Below are positions 1-37,792 of a DNA stretch of 64,000 bases, in pieces; the stretch's first letter is position 1; each line of letters opens with the position of its first letter. Both the position numbers and the translations under genes were made by a program. Under the pieces are notes generated by a model, which saw only the letters and a program-made list of their open reading frames with translations, ran no database searches and was not told the DNA's origin. The stretch covers positions 12,557,563-12,621,562 of the forward strand of contig NC_071348.1 in assembly GCF_027744825.2 (NCBI RefSeq), in the 5' to 3' direction. This DNA is from Synchiropus splendidus. Its lineage: Eukaryota > Chordata > Actinopteri > Syngnathiformes > Callionymidae.

Positions 1-3000
1 TCAGCTGCATGACGATAGTCATGGCATCAAACCCAGAGCATGATGGGCGTCTTGACACCCTGCAGCCCCGGAGGAGGGGGGTGACACTCTTCCCCGACAT
101 CTGACACATCAGCTTCACGCAGCACTGACACTTCTGCTCTGCTACCCTTCTGACATTCACACACACTCCGTCGGATTCTTTCTCATGCAAACAAAAGTAT
201 AAACAGGTGCACCACCGAGACACCTGTATGTTATCCGGCGGCTGTTTTACACTCACGTGCGCACATCTGGTTCCAGGTGTCCACGTGACTCTTTTTGAAC
301 CGCTGTCGAAAGCTATTTCCTCTTGTTTGGAGTTGACAGGTTCGTGACTGGAAGTGGCAACCATGTGTGAAACTGGAACATGATTGATTGTGTTTTTAAA
401 GAACATTTGGTTAATATAGAGCTGTGCGTGCTCTTACCATAGTACTCAACCACACTTTTCAATTCATTTTTGTCACTGAATAAGGTGGAAAAAGGGATTT
501 TGAGTATCAATTTACATCTTCTGGAGAAAGCAGAGCCCCGTTTGGAAGACCTCAGCTATACTCACAAGAGATTTGCATTTGGATCTTTAAGGGCCAACAT
601 TTCAAAACAATATTTACTGAAGAGAAAACAACCCTCCTTAGCACATGCCTGAATTTATTTTCCAGCCATCACTAACGCCTACACCTGCCTTGTCAAAGTG
701 GCACTTTAAAAGGTAGAAATCATGTTCAAAGGTTCTTCGAGCGTCACAATCCATAAACTCTGAAGCACATTGTGAGTTGGCTTGCACTAGAGATGTATTA
801 TGTATCTAAAGCTCCGGTGGGTCACACAAAATGACTGGGTTTTGTCCCTGCTGTGGGGAAATTTATATGATCTTTAGAAACTGTAAATGGCAAATGAACA
901 ACGTCAAATAATCTAAAAATCACAATCAAAAAACGTGATATAAGATGGCTTTTACCCCAACCATGGTGCATTACACTATGACATGTATCAGTCATTTTGA
1001 CCTCAGTCACATGTATTTAAGTAGTGGAAATGAAGTGATAAATAATACTGCAAAAAAATTGAGTCATTTAGATGTCAAAATAGGTTTCAGCAGGCAATGC
1101 TCAGTATTTTTTAATGATTTACATTTTCATTATCTCTAGGCCATGACAGAGAGTTATAAAAGATGATGCATTATTTTAGCAAAATTAATAAGGCGTCTGC
1201 TTGCTCCCACATTATGAAAAGGAACTTAAGTAAAGTGCATCGTCCCCACTTTGGTTTGGACACGTCCCAGAATCCATTATTCAAGCTGGGAAAAACAGAT
1301 CTTTAGTAGTCAGCAATGAAGCTGAAAGGTAGCTGAGAATTCATATGCAAAATGTCTACTGTAAATGAAGTGTTCCAGAACTATTAATGCACATAAATTT
1401 CAACAGCATGCAAAAGAAATGTGCCTCCTAAATCGCTGCTGGATATTGGCAATCACAGGCTTTTAACGCTTCACATCTTTTTTGGGTATGTCCCTGAGGT
1501 CCAAATCCCTTAAAAATATTCCCATGATTTATGTTTTATTAAGCATGTTTGCTTGCTGGAAGCATTTGGGAATCATTAAATAGCATTAAGGCAACAACAG
1601 ATATGGAGGTAGTCATTTATTTTCCAACCAAATGTTTTAAAACATGGGCTCCATTATTGTGATGAAAATTCACAATGAATTAAGCAGAAAGAAGAACTAG
1701 CTAATTATGTTCTTCAAGTGTATTTCTGTATTTTATTGGGTATTTTGTATTTATATATATTATCAAGTTCACTTTCTTTGAGCATCATGCGGCTCTCTAA
1801 ACTTTCCCGATGTCCTTGAGTAAATGCATGGCGGCTATTTATCCTTTTAGAGACGTGAGCCTGTTAGCGATAGAAATATAATTTAATAACGCTGACATTT
1901 AACTGACATTTAACTGATTTGAGAAATGGCGAGAAGGAGAAGGAGGACAGAGGCTGCAAGGGTAAAATTATCAGTTGTGTAGCCGACAGTTGGCTTACTT
2001 TCAAGCCGATATTCAAGGTCTTGTGCTTCAGTATATTAAATTCTTTAAAGTTGAAAAGTCAAAAATGATCCCATCACTTTGAAAAATGTAAGTTATATGG
2101 TTATCCATGTATGTAGCCGAGAACATCTTCAATTAACCCTTTAAAAATGTGTGTGAGTAGTATTTTATCTGCCTAAACATCTCTTATGTCCGTGTCTGTT
2201 AGTTCATTAGCATTAGCATTAGCATAACAACTAATTTTCTTTCACATTTTCTTGTTAATGATCAAGAAATTCAGAACTGATTGCATGACCCACATTTCGA
2301 TGAGCCAACTTAATAAACATTAATTTGGGACCTCGGACAGCACCTCTGAAAAAAAGAGAATTATTAATATTTATTGTCACACATGGACAGTTTAAGTGCT
2401 GTGTTGCGCAGACTAGGGATCTGCCACGTCAATGTGTCGTAAGCATGAAGCGTTATGTCAATTAAAGACACTAAGTGATGCAACAGCAAAGACCAACTGT
2501 TGCCTCTTCATTGACACAAATGCCTGATCTGACATCAAAGGAGCGTCCAGTTGCATTAATTCATTGCTGTCTCGTCATTTACGATATAAACATTCACACT
2601 CTGGTAATACTCTGAAATAACACACGTGCCACTTCAACAGTCAACTTTCCTGTCTGTACTAAACCAAAATAATAGATGAGATGAAAGGCGCTGAGGGCTA
2701 TGTGAGATTCGATCAAGGGCTTCATTAAGCCAGACTTGACTGCACTCTGGTTTCCTCCTACACGCCAATGTAAGTGACTTACATTAACCTTGGAGGAAAC
2801 TACTGTATAATTACTTAATAGAGCTATTCCCCATCAGGTTTTCAAAAGCAGTAATGGTTTATTCCGATTGTTCTTGATTTTGAATGTCAAATATTGAACA
2901 AAATGTCTTCCTACTATTAGGCTTTTGTCTGCTCTACAAAATGCTCTGCAAAATGTTGTCTTTCAATCTTTGACCTCCTGAAGTCTGTTTATGTTCGTTT

Positions 3001-3437
3001 TTATTGTTTGAAATTGTACTGAAATTGTAGGAAATGTTTTTTTCTGGCTTGAGATGTACCGCTCAATGTGACTGACACGATTCAAGCGACAAAAGCAACT
3101 GTTTTACACTTGAAGTCAAGTACAGCCGCAATTCCTTGTCTCACTACAGTATGGGAGTGGCGGATGCAGCATGTTTGGAGTGACAGTGTTGCACCTGCAC
3201 GTGGAGGGGAACAATTCAATGGACTTTCACTTTAGATAAAGGGTTGCCTTTCCAATTGTGATGTTTCGGTCACTTTTTGTATCTCATCTGGAGCGGCGGG
3301 GGCAAGTCGCTCTGTTGCGTGGGAACTGGCCAGTAGCCCAACAAATATCACCAAATAGTGTTTGTTGTGAATTTGCAGTAGTAGTGTGGTTGTTGGAAAA
3401 TGTGTTTTTGGAAAATGTTGAAATGTTGATGATTCCC

Positions 3438-4475
3438 GGATGGGCAATATGGTCAGAAAAGTTATCCCGATAACGATAATTATCACTATAAATGCATTTT
3501 AATTCTATTCCATGTGTTGGACACTACAGTCTCACTTGAAACTGTTTTTGAAACTTATCAGTAGAGTGTGTCTCCAACATCGTTATTTGGTTATGTTTAA
3601 ATATAACTAAGAAATTCAATGTTTCACATCTCTGGTAGAACCTGGACCTGAACCTGTGTCTGCCAGCTTTATTTAGGGGTTAAATAGAGCCGTCTGTCTG
3701 CTGCATCTCATGTCTCTTAACAGTTGACTTGAACTATGGGGCAGTCTGGACACAATTCCAAGATGCTATTGAAGAAATATGAGAAATAATGTGAATAAAT
3801 AATCATTTATTTATATTCTATTCTCGAAAACATCATACAAATTGTCAGTCCTTTGTCTTGTGTGATGAAACATCTTTTCACAATTCTCTCTCCTAAAATG
3901 GTTGTTTTTCATTACCTTATTGAAGATTTCACTAATACTTTAACCGCTTTAGAATTTGTTGATGGTCCCTAATTGATGCAGGGTCGTAGCATTAGTGCTG
4001 CTTGAGAGAGTGTGTCCGCGACGTGGAAGAGGACGCTGTCGCCAATACGGTGCGATGTCTGTCCAATATCCAACTATTTACACCAGGGTGTTTTGTAGAG
4101 GAGCCAGCGCAGTGGGAGACCTGCATATGTTGAGGCAGAGAAGCTATGAGGACCACTCCATCTAATAAAATAAACAGGGACTCAGTGTCGACCGGTGTCA
4201 TCATCATAGATTCCCTGTATTAAAAATAAATTGAAAACTACGATCGTGAACCAAAGCCCACCACACTCTCCACAACTGTCACACACCAGTGTCGGCTGTC
4301 AAACACTGCAGAGCTGCAGAGTGCGGTGCAGCGTCGCGGACTCGTCGTGTTCACGTGTGCAAGTCCAAAGCAGTGAGTGTGTCACGTGTTTATCGAATTT
4401 ATTGTGAGATGCAGAACTGTCATCGTGGAGATTGTGTTTGACGATATATCGTGTACGATAAGTTATCGCCCATCC
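3438..4475. mobile_element. putative non-autonomous DNA transposon, about 1.04 kb
   Basis: The left end begins GGATGGGCAATATGG and continues AAAAGTTATCCCGATAACG. The right end, read on the minus strand, begins GGATGGGCGATAACTTATCG. The two ends are therefore imperfect terminal inverted repeats in opposite orientation. The interior has no long ORF and no transposase similarity that I can see. Ends of the type GGGCGATA are common in fish repeats. The superfamily is not assigned and the exact boundaries are approximate. Confidence 0.4.
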
Positions 4476-4626
4476 ATAGTGCTCGCGATGGCACAGCTGT
4501 GGGTCCATGGTGACATGAGAATCTGTTCATTTCAATCAAATTCAGTGAAATTCTTGGGAATTTTGGTGTGAATTATCATCTGTGTGGATACATTTTTTGA
4601 CGGATTTATGACGCCAACAACTCAAA

Positions 4627-4690
4627 CTCACTCCTACTCTGCGTGTGTTGTGCGAGCGAGTTATGGAACATTACTGCCTCCTGCTGTCCC
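4627..4690. repeat. dispersed repeat with CTCF-like core, copy 1
   Basis: It reads CTCCTACTCTGCGTGTGTTG, then TGCGAGCGAGTTATGG and ACTGCCTCCTGCTGTCCC. Related copies lie at 10217-10276, 24262-24313, 29020-29079 and 33040-33120. The reverse complement of the core matches the CTCF core pattern CA..AG..GGC. Confidence 0.5.
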
Positions 4691-4807
4691 ATCAATTATA
4701 TATAGGTCAAGGTGACTACCAAATCTAATGTATTTAAAGTATTTAAACACAGGAAGTGATTCTTTCCCACTGACTGTTTGCTATTGTGCTTTATTTTTCC
4801 TGTGTAG

Positions 4808-30589
<25,782 letters not shown>

Positions 30590-32050
30590 GGGTGCGCGCG
30601 GGGAACAGCAGGGGGCACTGTGGACTTTCACCTGCGTAGCCACTCTGTTTTAGGGTGTAGAAGCACAAACATGTTGAGTGGAGTGCTTTACACTGACACT
30701 TGTGACTGGTCGACGTGACAGCAAGCACATCTCAGATCGCTCCAGGTCTCCTTCAAGTCGAGCGACCAACAGCTTCATCATTCCTCCTCTTCATTTGTAC
30801 TCCGGTTCTGTTGTGGACATGGACCTATCAAGAGTTGTGTTTGTGTCTTTGTCTCCACCTGGAGTTTGTTGAATACAAGCACATGCAGTGGTGATTTCTA
30901 TTGTTCTGTAGAACCTACCTGTTTTGTCTTGAAGTAGATGTTTAATGCTCTGTTTCAGGAGGGGTTTTTACATCTCTGTAAGGAGCAGAGAAATGTACAG
31001 TCGTCTCAGATGACCAGATGATGATGTGAATATTAAACAGCCATAGCACGGAGGATAGCGCAGACGTGCTAATCCCTGTGTTTGCTGACCAAGTTCGGAG
31101 AATAACTTCTGGCTCGCCTGATGAGTTTTAGTTGATAGGAATTCAGAAAAGGCCCTGTGATGCGATGTGCATGCATCAGCTATAGACAGCTTCATGGAGG
31201 AGGTGACGTCCTTATATGGTCATGGTGGAGGCTTCTATTCAGGTTTTAGATCAAAAATTCACCATCACATTGTTGTGGTTTTCTGTATTGCTCTTGTTAC
31301 GACAGTTTCTGCTCTGTTTTTTTTCAAGCAATATGTGGTCAAGTGTTTTTGTTAACCTGAGAAAGGGAGCAAAAGATTCACGTTCATCCAATCCGATCCC
31401 ACAGCTGACACCGGCCATCCTCTTCTACTATCACACTGCAGTAAAGCGCTGAAAATATATCCGTCTGGTAAAGACATCTGGCAGCATATTATACTCCAGT
31501 CTTACAACCTGAGCTGATTGTGACCGTTTTGCATGCCGTGACGTGTGAGACTTCAGAACAAGTTAGTGCAAACAACACAGTTGGTTTGTGTTTTGACCCC
31601 CATGACGGACAATCTGTGGGAATGTTCATTTTTGTATCTTTCTTTCCCAACTTGCCTTTTAAGATGATTGTAAATAGATCTGAGAATCTACAGTGAGTCT
31701 TGTGAGATGTTTATGATGAACCCCGACCTGTTATTTCATTCATGTTTGACTCAAAAGCAATGACACCTGAATGGCGCGATCAACAGGTAGAACTATGAAC
31801 AAGAATATATATGTATATATGAAGATATATTTATATATTTTAGTTTGCACTTTAACACGCAGTAATACTTGGATTTATGTTCCTAAAGTAATAATCGTGA
31901 GCTCAGGATCGGTTCGTGAAACATCTGGATGGAAACAGTTCAGTCACAGTTGGGGGGATATTTGTATTTGTTGTATCTAAGATATTAAATGTTAATATAT
32001 TTCAGAGTATGTGTATGCAGATCTACTAATAAATAGCTGTTGTTTTCCAC
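30590..32050 (+). other. gabbr1: gabbr1 3' UTR with poly(A) signal
   Basis: Non-coding sequence follows the TAG stop. The best poly(A) signal is AATAAA at 32028-32033, followed by a T/GT-rich stretch (TGTTGTTTTCC), giving a 3' UTR of about 1.45 kb. A strong CTCF-like match sits at 30606-30620. No other gene is visible. The true cleavage site is inferred, not shown. Confidence 0.6.
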
Positions 32051-34590
32051 CTGCCGCGTGTGAGCTGTGAACGTGACGGGTTTTCCCAGGTGCTTCTCTG
32101 ACATCACTCTCAAAACTGATCATTCAGAGGGAGGCAATAAACAACTTAGCTGTCAATTACTTATCCGCTCGCCGCCACCTTTGAGCCGCTGGTTTGTTCA
32201 GCTGAATGGCTGCAGCTACTTTATCATAGTAGCGTGGGGCCTGAGAGCAGCGACTGATACTGAAGATCATCACAGTTTTATAGCAAGGGTTTTTTGTAAG
32301 GCAAAGAAAACGAGGGTGTAGGGGCCACACATGAATTAGCCAGCATTACAGTAGTCGTGAAGTTTCTGTTGTGACATTTAAGTTGATTTAATGATTTTCA
32401 GTTAAGTATGTGTCATTGTTGTTTTAATTCCTGTATTAATATTTAAATGTATGTATGTCTTTTCACTTTTCACTTCCTTAATCCTGTTTTTAGTTGACTT
32501 TTTTTCATTATTTTGACTTTATTGACTTTATTGTTATTTCTATGATAATAATTCACATAAGAGGAGATTTTATTTTGAAGACAAATATGTAAATTTTTCA
32601 GCAAGTAAAAGAAAAGATTTTCAGGCGCTAATTTTCAGATGAAATAAGACTCGTAATTAGTATCTTACTTTTTTCGTATAATTTCCTTGATTTTGAAATG
32701 GTTTTATTTCTCAAAATATCACCTTATGTTTAAGCTTGTTTTGCCCACTTTTAACGTCAGCCGATCATGGCATGGCTAACTTCTATCGCTAGCTTGGGTA
32801 AACTTATTCCAAATGTCATTTGGGTGTTCATATGGATTTATGAACATAATAGTTTCCACCTTTGGTTTTCAATGGGTAGGCTCATTTGGTCACATGACCA
32901 GCTCCAGTTAGAAAAAGACATTTTGAAACACAACATCCAAATGAATCGCTAAAATAAATCTTTCTTTATTGTGTGACGATTGTGGCAAAACATAGATTTA
33001 CCTTCGATTGATGTTTTATTCATTCACTCCTCACAGACTGACCTCTTCTTCATCACTCTCCAGTGCCTTATGCCAACTCCGTACCGCCATCTGCTGTCCG
33101 TTTGAGCTCATTACACACTGAATATTTAACATAAATATATTAATAAAATATAAATAAGTGTAGTATATAGTATAAGTGTAGTATGTAGTATAATAAGTGA
33201 GGGAGTCACAGCATGGTTGCTGCCATGGCTACAGCTTGCATTCTTATGGTGACTTTATAACATTATGACCAGCTTGGTGGGTTTCCGTCGTCCGCATGTT
33301 AGACAAAACTGAAGGCCTGTGCTATTAAACATGACCAGCTACAGTATATAAAAGGGTAAAAGTACGATCACCAGTCATATTCCAGTCCCATAATGCACTG
33401 CAGCAGCAGTTTGCATTATTCCGTTTTCTCTGAGTGAAGCCGAAACTTCCCCACTGAGGAACTGTGAGAGAGAATTTCTTCCTCTTTTTCACCTGAAAGT
33501 ATTTTTCTGAAATTTAAATAAAAATCGTCAGCCATGTTTCGATCAACACAAGGTATCGAAAAATGCCCCCCTTAGTTTGTCTCGAGAGTCGAGGTTTCTG
33601 TTCCACCGCCGGGCTGAGCGGCAGCTGGTGGAAGACAAATGGCTTCATCAAACCAAAACAGAACAACTTAAAGGGGAAATATTGATTGAAGTCCAGAATC
33701 AAATTGTTTGCTGGAGTTGGTAAACATTTCAAAACGGATTGCACTGAATGTTTTTTTATTTTATTTTATTTTCTACTGACCCTAACCCTGGAGGAAATGC
33801 ATGAAATGTAAACACCATTCATCATTTGTGTCTAAACTGTTGTCTAAATCTGAGAGGAGTGAATATTCACCTTGACCTCGGATGTCTGCTGGGCCAAGAC
33901 CAAGCCCAGGTGGAGAAGATAGAGAGAATTGATTTTTTTTCTGACACACACATGCATGTTTGTATTGCAATCTTTGTAACATTGTGAGGTCTCTCTCACT
34001 CTCTCTCCTTTCCCCATCTTCTCTCCCTAAATCCAACCATCCAAGCACATGGCTCACCTTAACCAGGACTCTGAACCAGACCCAATGGTAATGACCCAGT
34101 TGTTATGCAGTCTTCATCCTCAAATCGAGGTCAAAAGATCCCCATGAAGGTCCCCACAAAGATAGTGTTTTGTCAAGAATTGGTCCCCTCAAGACAGGAT
34201 AAACAAGCCCACACACACACATATACTTCCTGTCATGACGTTTCTTTCCAGCTGACTGAAGACAAGGTATGTGGCAACAGAAGCAAGTAGTTGTGTGCAG
34301 CATTCGGGGTGGAGGGGGAGAGTCACGGGGAAAACCCGTTCTGGGTTGAGGCTTCTGCGGGCCTGCACCTGACGCAGCACTCAGCAAGAATCCGAAAAGC
34401 AGGAAATTCCCAGTGTTTAGTCTGACAAAGGAAGTATTTGCTGGCTGTGGGAGAATTTCAAAGCATACTTGCCCAGTAATTGACCGAGCTTTTGTTTGCG
34501 TATGAGTTTGTCAAGTCAGCTTTTACAGCTTTTGCTATAAAACTATTTGTTGTTTCTGAGATGACACTGACACTCTTGTTTTTTTTTTTT
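32051..34590. other. gabbr1-tnf intergenic region (convergent genes)
   Basis: About 2.5 kb separates the two convergent poly(A) signals. It is AT-rich with frequent stops. It contains dispersed repeat copy 5 (33040-33120) and a poly-T run at about 34578-34594. No gene is visible. Confidence 0.7.
33040..33120. repeat. dispersed repeat with CTCF-like core, copy 5
   Basis: The core ACCGCCATCTGCTGTCC lies at 33083-33099 and is followed by GTTTGAGCTCATTACA, which aligns with copy 4 downstream of its core. It lies in the gabbr1-tnf intergenic region. Confidence 0.5.
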
Positions 34591-34599
34591 TTTTGTTAT

Positions 34600-35242
34600 T
34601 TTATTGTAAATACTTGGAAAATACATAAATAGAGTTACCCCAACCCACGGTTTAAATACAAATAAATATCAATAAATACAGCAAGCATTCAAAAATGACA
34701 ATAAAAACATACAGCAGAGAAAGTTGTACAATCTCAGGTCAGTATAAATAAATAAACAGGTATAGAAAAGTTAAATCACAGTAACTTACTAACCATATTA
34801 TGGTTGTACCATTGCCTGATAAAAGTAAACTATTTGAGGGCGCATCTTGTACATAGAACTTTCTGATGATCAATTAAAGTTTTGTTCCTGAAACCTGAAC
34901 TCATGAGATTGTGAAAGCAGAAACGGGTTTTCCCCCACAGAGAGAAGGCAACAGAGAACCAGCTTCAATCTCCTAGTATAAGAATGTGTGGCATTTACAG
35001 CTGAGAGGAGGGACGACAAGAAGGATCCGGGATCGGACGGTGACATTCACTCTGCCTGAGGAATGTCTTGTAAAGTAGCAACAGAGTGGTTGAAGGAGCT
35101 GTTGAAACCTTCGTTAAAGTGTATAAAGTCTAAGTTAAGTCTCCAAACTGTTGCAGTTTATACGACTCTGAAATCTCAAAGGAGATTTTACGCATCACCA
35201 TGACGATGAAATATATTATCAGAACGCTCAGGCTCACTGGAG
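34600..35242 (-). promoter_or_regulatory. tnf: tnf 3' UTR with AU-rich elements
   Basis: On the minus strand, overlapping ATTTA pentamers occur at 34744-34756 (TTTATTTATTTAT) and at 34651-34680 (TATTTATTGATATTTATTTG and on). A further copy is at 34621-34630. AATAAA lies at 34600-34605 (minus). Class II AU-rich elements of this kind destabilise cytokine mRNAs through TTP-family proteins. The 3' UTR would be about 650 nt. Confidence 0.75.
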
Positions 35243-36828
35243 TCAAAGGGCGAAGACGCCGAAGAAGGTCTTGCTGTCCTCGGTCTCCACCTCTGACAGC
35301 TTGCTGGTTTCTGTCGACAGGTCGTCTCCTGTGTTGAGCTGGAAGACGGCGCCCAAGTAGATGGCGTTGTACCAGCCGGTCTCCTGAGTGCCGTGCTGGC
35401 ACGCCGACCGCACCGCGCCCATCAGGGTGGATTTGCCTCCCACCATGTCGGAGTCGCGCCAGATCCTGTGGCTGAACGACATGAGGCCGGGGTCCTCCGA
35501 GTCCTCGTCGTCGTCACTGCAGTTGATGCGGAAGGAGGCCTGGCTGTAGACGAAGTACAGGCCCTTGCGGGGGATTCTGATCCGGTTGTCCACCAGCTCG
35601 AGGCCGCCCTGAGCGAAGGCTTGGCCCTGACCGTTCTTCCACACCAGCGATTTGGGCTCAGCTTTGTCGTAGCTGCCTGGGAATGGAGAGGAGAAGGATC
35701 TTTATAGGCTGATCATTCATTTTTGTTGCACCAGTTGTTTTTTTGCAACTTAAATTGCTACCTCTGATTCAAAAAATATATTTCCACCTATTTATTGTTT
35801 TATTTATTCGCATTTTAATACCACAAAAATATAGATTTTAAAATATTATCCAGCTTTAAGTTCTCTATTGTGGGCGTGGAATCTTTAGCTTGTCTAACTT
35901 TCTATAACAATTAAACACCATATTCTACTCTATTTTTTAATATATTTTTCATACATTTTTCCTACAGTCACGTCGCTGTGTTTCAGATGATCGACACCAG
36001 CTCAGCTTCTCTTATCTAAATTTGCATTACGGCGCTTAACAAATCCGACTTTGTTTGTTTCTTTTAAGATTCATTCAGCTGTTACAAGTGCATATCTGAC
36101 ACCGTCTCTCAACCAGCCGCTTGTGCTTTCATAATAAAGCCGGAAATGAAATAAAGAATGTCTGTAGGAGCCGCAAACCCATGTTGTTTATCATCATGTA
36201 AAAGGATATGGAAAATGATTACCACTTCCACAGCAAGACTAGAGAGGAGAAACCGGTTTCAGCGTGTCATTTCGACACACTTATATTGTTCTTGCGGTAT
36301 AATAACTTGAAAGCAAGTGTGGTTTAGAGTGACAGCACAAACATCTCATAAATAAATCCAGAAGAAAGCAAATCATCTTCAGATGACTCACCTTCCAGAT
36401 GGATGGCTGCTTTGGCCGTGGTGCCGATCTGCCTCAGTGTGATTTGATGATCTGAGGAGAGGAAGACAATGGTCAGTTCACCGCGCGCCATCGACCAACA
36501 CTGCTTCATCCGAGCTCAATTTACCTGTTCCCTTCTGAGTCAGCAATTCAGTTTGGCCCAATTTTGCCTGAAACAAAGAAGAAGCAGTTTATTTAAAGCC
36601 CACAAACAACCTCGACTCTCTGGTTCCTTTGAGAAGAAGCCGTCTCACCATCAAATCTGGCCGCCCGTTCCACAGCCAAAGACTAAGCAGCACACCCACC
36701 ACGCAGAGGGTTACGGCCAAGATGGACACCAATAGCTTCCAAATCCATCTGGATGAATTGCTCTCCATCTTAACCAGGGTGTTCTCGCCCGTCTCCACAT
36801 CACCTGGTGCTGCTGTGTAGGCCACCAT
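35243..36828 (-). CDS. tnf: tumor necrosis factor (TNF-alpha type)
   Basis: Four minus-strand exons: 36649-36828, 36525-36567, 36392-36451 and 35243-35676 (stop TGA). All junctions are GT-AG and the phases agree, giving 238 aa. It is a type II membrane cytokine. A short cytoplasmic N-terminus (MVAYTAAPGDVETG) precedes TM residues about 29-54 (WIWKLLVSILAVTLCVVGVL) and a stalk; the TNF homology domain runs from about residue 105. Family marks are GLYFVYSQASF, WYNAIYLGAVFQLNTGD, the C-terminal FFGVFAL and a cysteine pair, C147 and C187, expected to form the disulfide. Membrane or shed trimers signal through TNF receptors in inflammation. An in-frame ATG three codons upstream (36837) could also serve as start; I chose 36828 because fish TNFs begin MVAYT. 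The four-exon layout with the large last exon is that of vertebrate TNF. A separate lymphotoxin-like (TNF-N) gene was not found. Confidence 0.95.
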
Positions 36829-36940
36829 CTTATGCATGAAGCTCTCCGTCTCGATCAAAATCAAAATCAGATCACAGACAATGGACCTTTCCTCTTCACT
36901 TTGTGGTAAGTTTGAATGAAGCTCTGCTAAAGAGCCGGTA

Positions 36941-36992
36941 GTATTTATGCTTCCCCTGCTGCCTCTGCAGAAGGGAAACTCCGATGATGTCA
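36941..36992 (-). promoter_or_regulatory. tnf: tnf promoter: TATA box, kappaB site, CRE-like site
   Basis: On the minus strand a TATA-like CATAAATA lies at 36942-36949, placing the start site near 36915 and giving an 80-90 nt 5' UTR. Upstream lie a kappaB match (GGGAAACTCC on the plus strand, 36973-36982) and a CRE/ATF-like TGACATCA (36985-36992). They are two bases apart, in the same order as the CRE-kappa3 composite of the human TNF promoter. Function is inferred from the motifs. Confidence 0.65.
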
Positions 36993-37758
36993 CTCAGAGG
37001 CAGTGAGGGAATGCTGCAAGTGGAGCGACTTGAGCCTGAAAGCAAACCGAAGGTGCCACAGGGGAAATAGCGGTGGCAGAATTCTTGGTGGAGCTTTCAT
37101 CAAACCATGAAGTCTAATGGGATCGGTGGTCCCCGGGTGGGAAAGTGGTTGAACGCAGACAGATACACAGTGAAGCCGGTGGCAGAGTGAGCCACACACA
37201 GATGTTAACACGCTGCGGTCTACACGCACACACAGAAACCTCTCGGTTACTTTGACCAGCTTGTTTTCAGAAACCACTGAAATGTATCAACATTCCGCCA
37301 GAGTCTGGTCACCGCAGCAGCAGATGTGCACGGGACATGCCGAGTCATTCGAAACGCGAACTCCGTTACACCAAGGCCGTTGCTTAAGACGAGATTATCT
37401 GCTTGGTGCTTCACGTGAATCCCTTCATAAGCTACAACACAAACATCACAGCCCCACAAAAACAAGCTAGTACTACCTTGACATAACATGTTTTAGGGTG
37501 GCAATGACACTTGGTTGTTTATGGTTGTCTATCTGAAAATGGATGACAGACTTGCCTGTATGCCTGTAGAAGTTGATCTGAACATCTTCAACATCAGCAC
37601 TCCAAACATCGGAGGCCCAGAAACAAGCTCATAATTCAGATACAACATATATGAGTTACTTTTTAATTGCATTATCAAAGTGCTAATTCGACTAAATTAT
37701 TAAAACATTGAATTTGACTGAACAGGAGAATCATGATACTATGTATACTAGTATAGTA

Positions 37759-37792
37759 GCCATAGTATTATAGTATACTATAATACTATGGC
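37759..37792. repeat. perfect 34-bp palindrome
   Basis: The sequence GCCATAGTATTATAGTA and its exact reverse complement abut with no spacer. It could extrude as a cruciform or be the fused ends of a small inverted element. Confidence 0.9.

Larger units (their letters stand above)
1..4807 (+). other. gabbr1 intron upstream of the TM1 exon
   Basis: No exon of gabbr1 or any other gene is recognisable here; stop codons are frequent in all frames. It is taken as intron because the exon at 4808 opens in phase after a TGTGTAG acceptor and needs an upstream donor. Contents: AT-rich unique sequence, a short TTAGCA tandem (about 2207-2225), a putative TIR element (3438-4475) and a member of a dispersed repeat (4627-4690). 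Confidence 0.6.
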
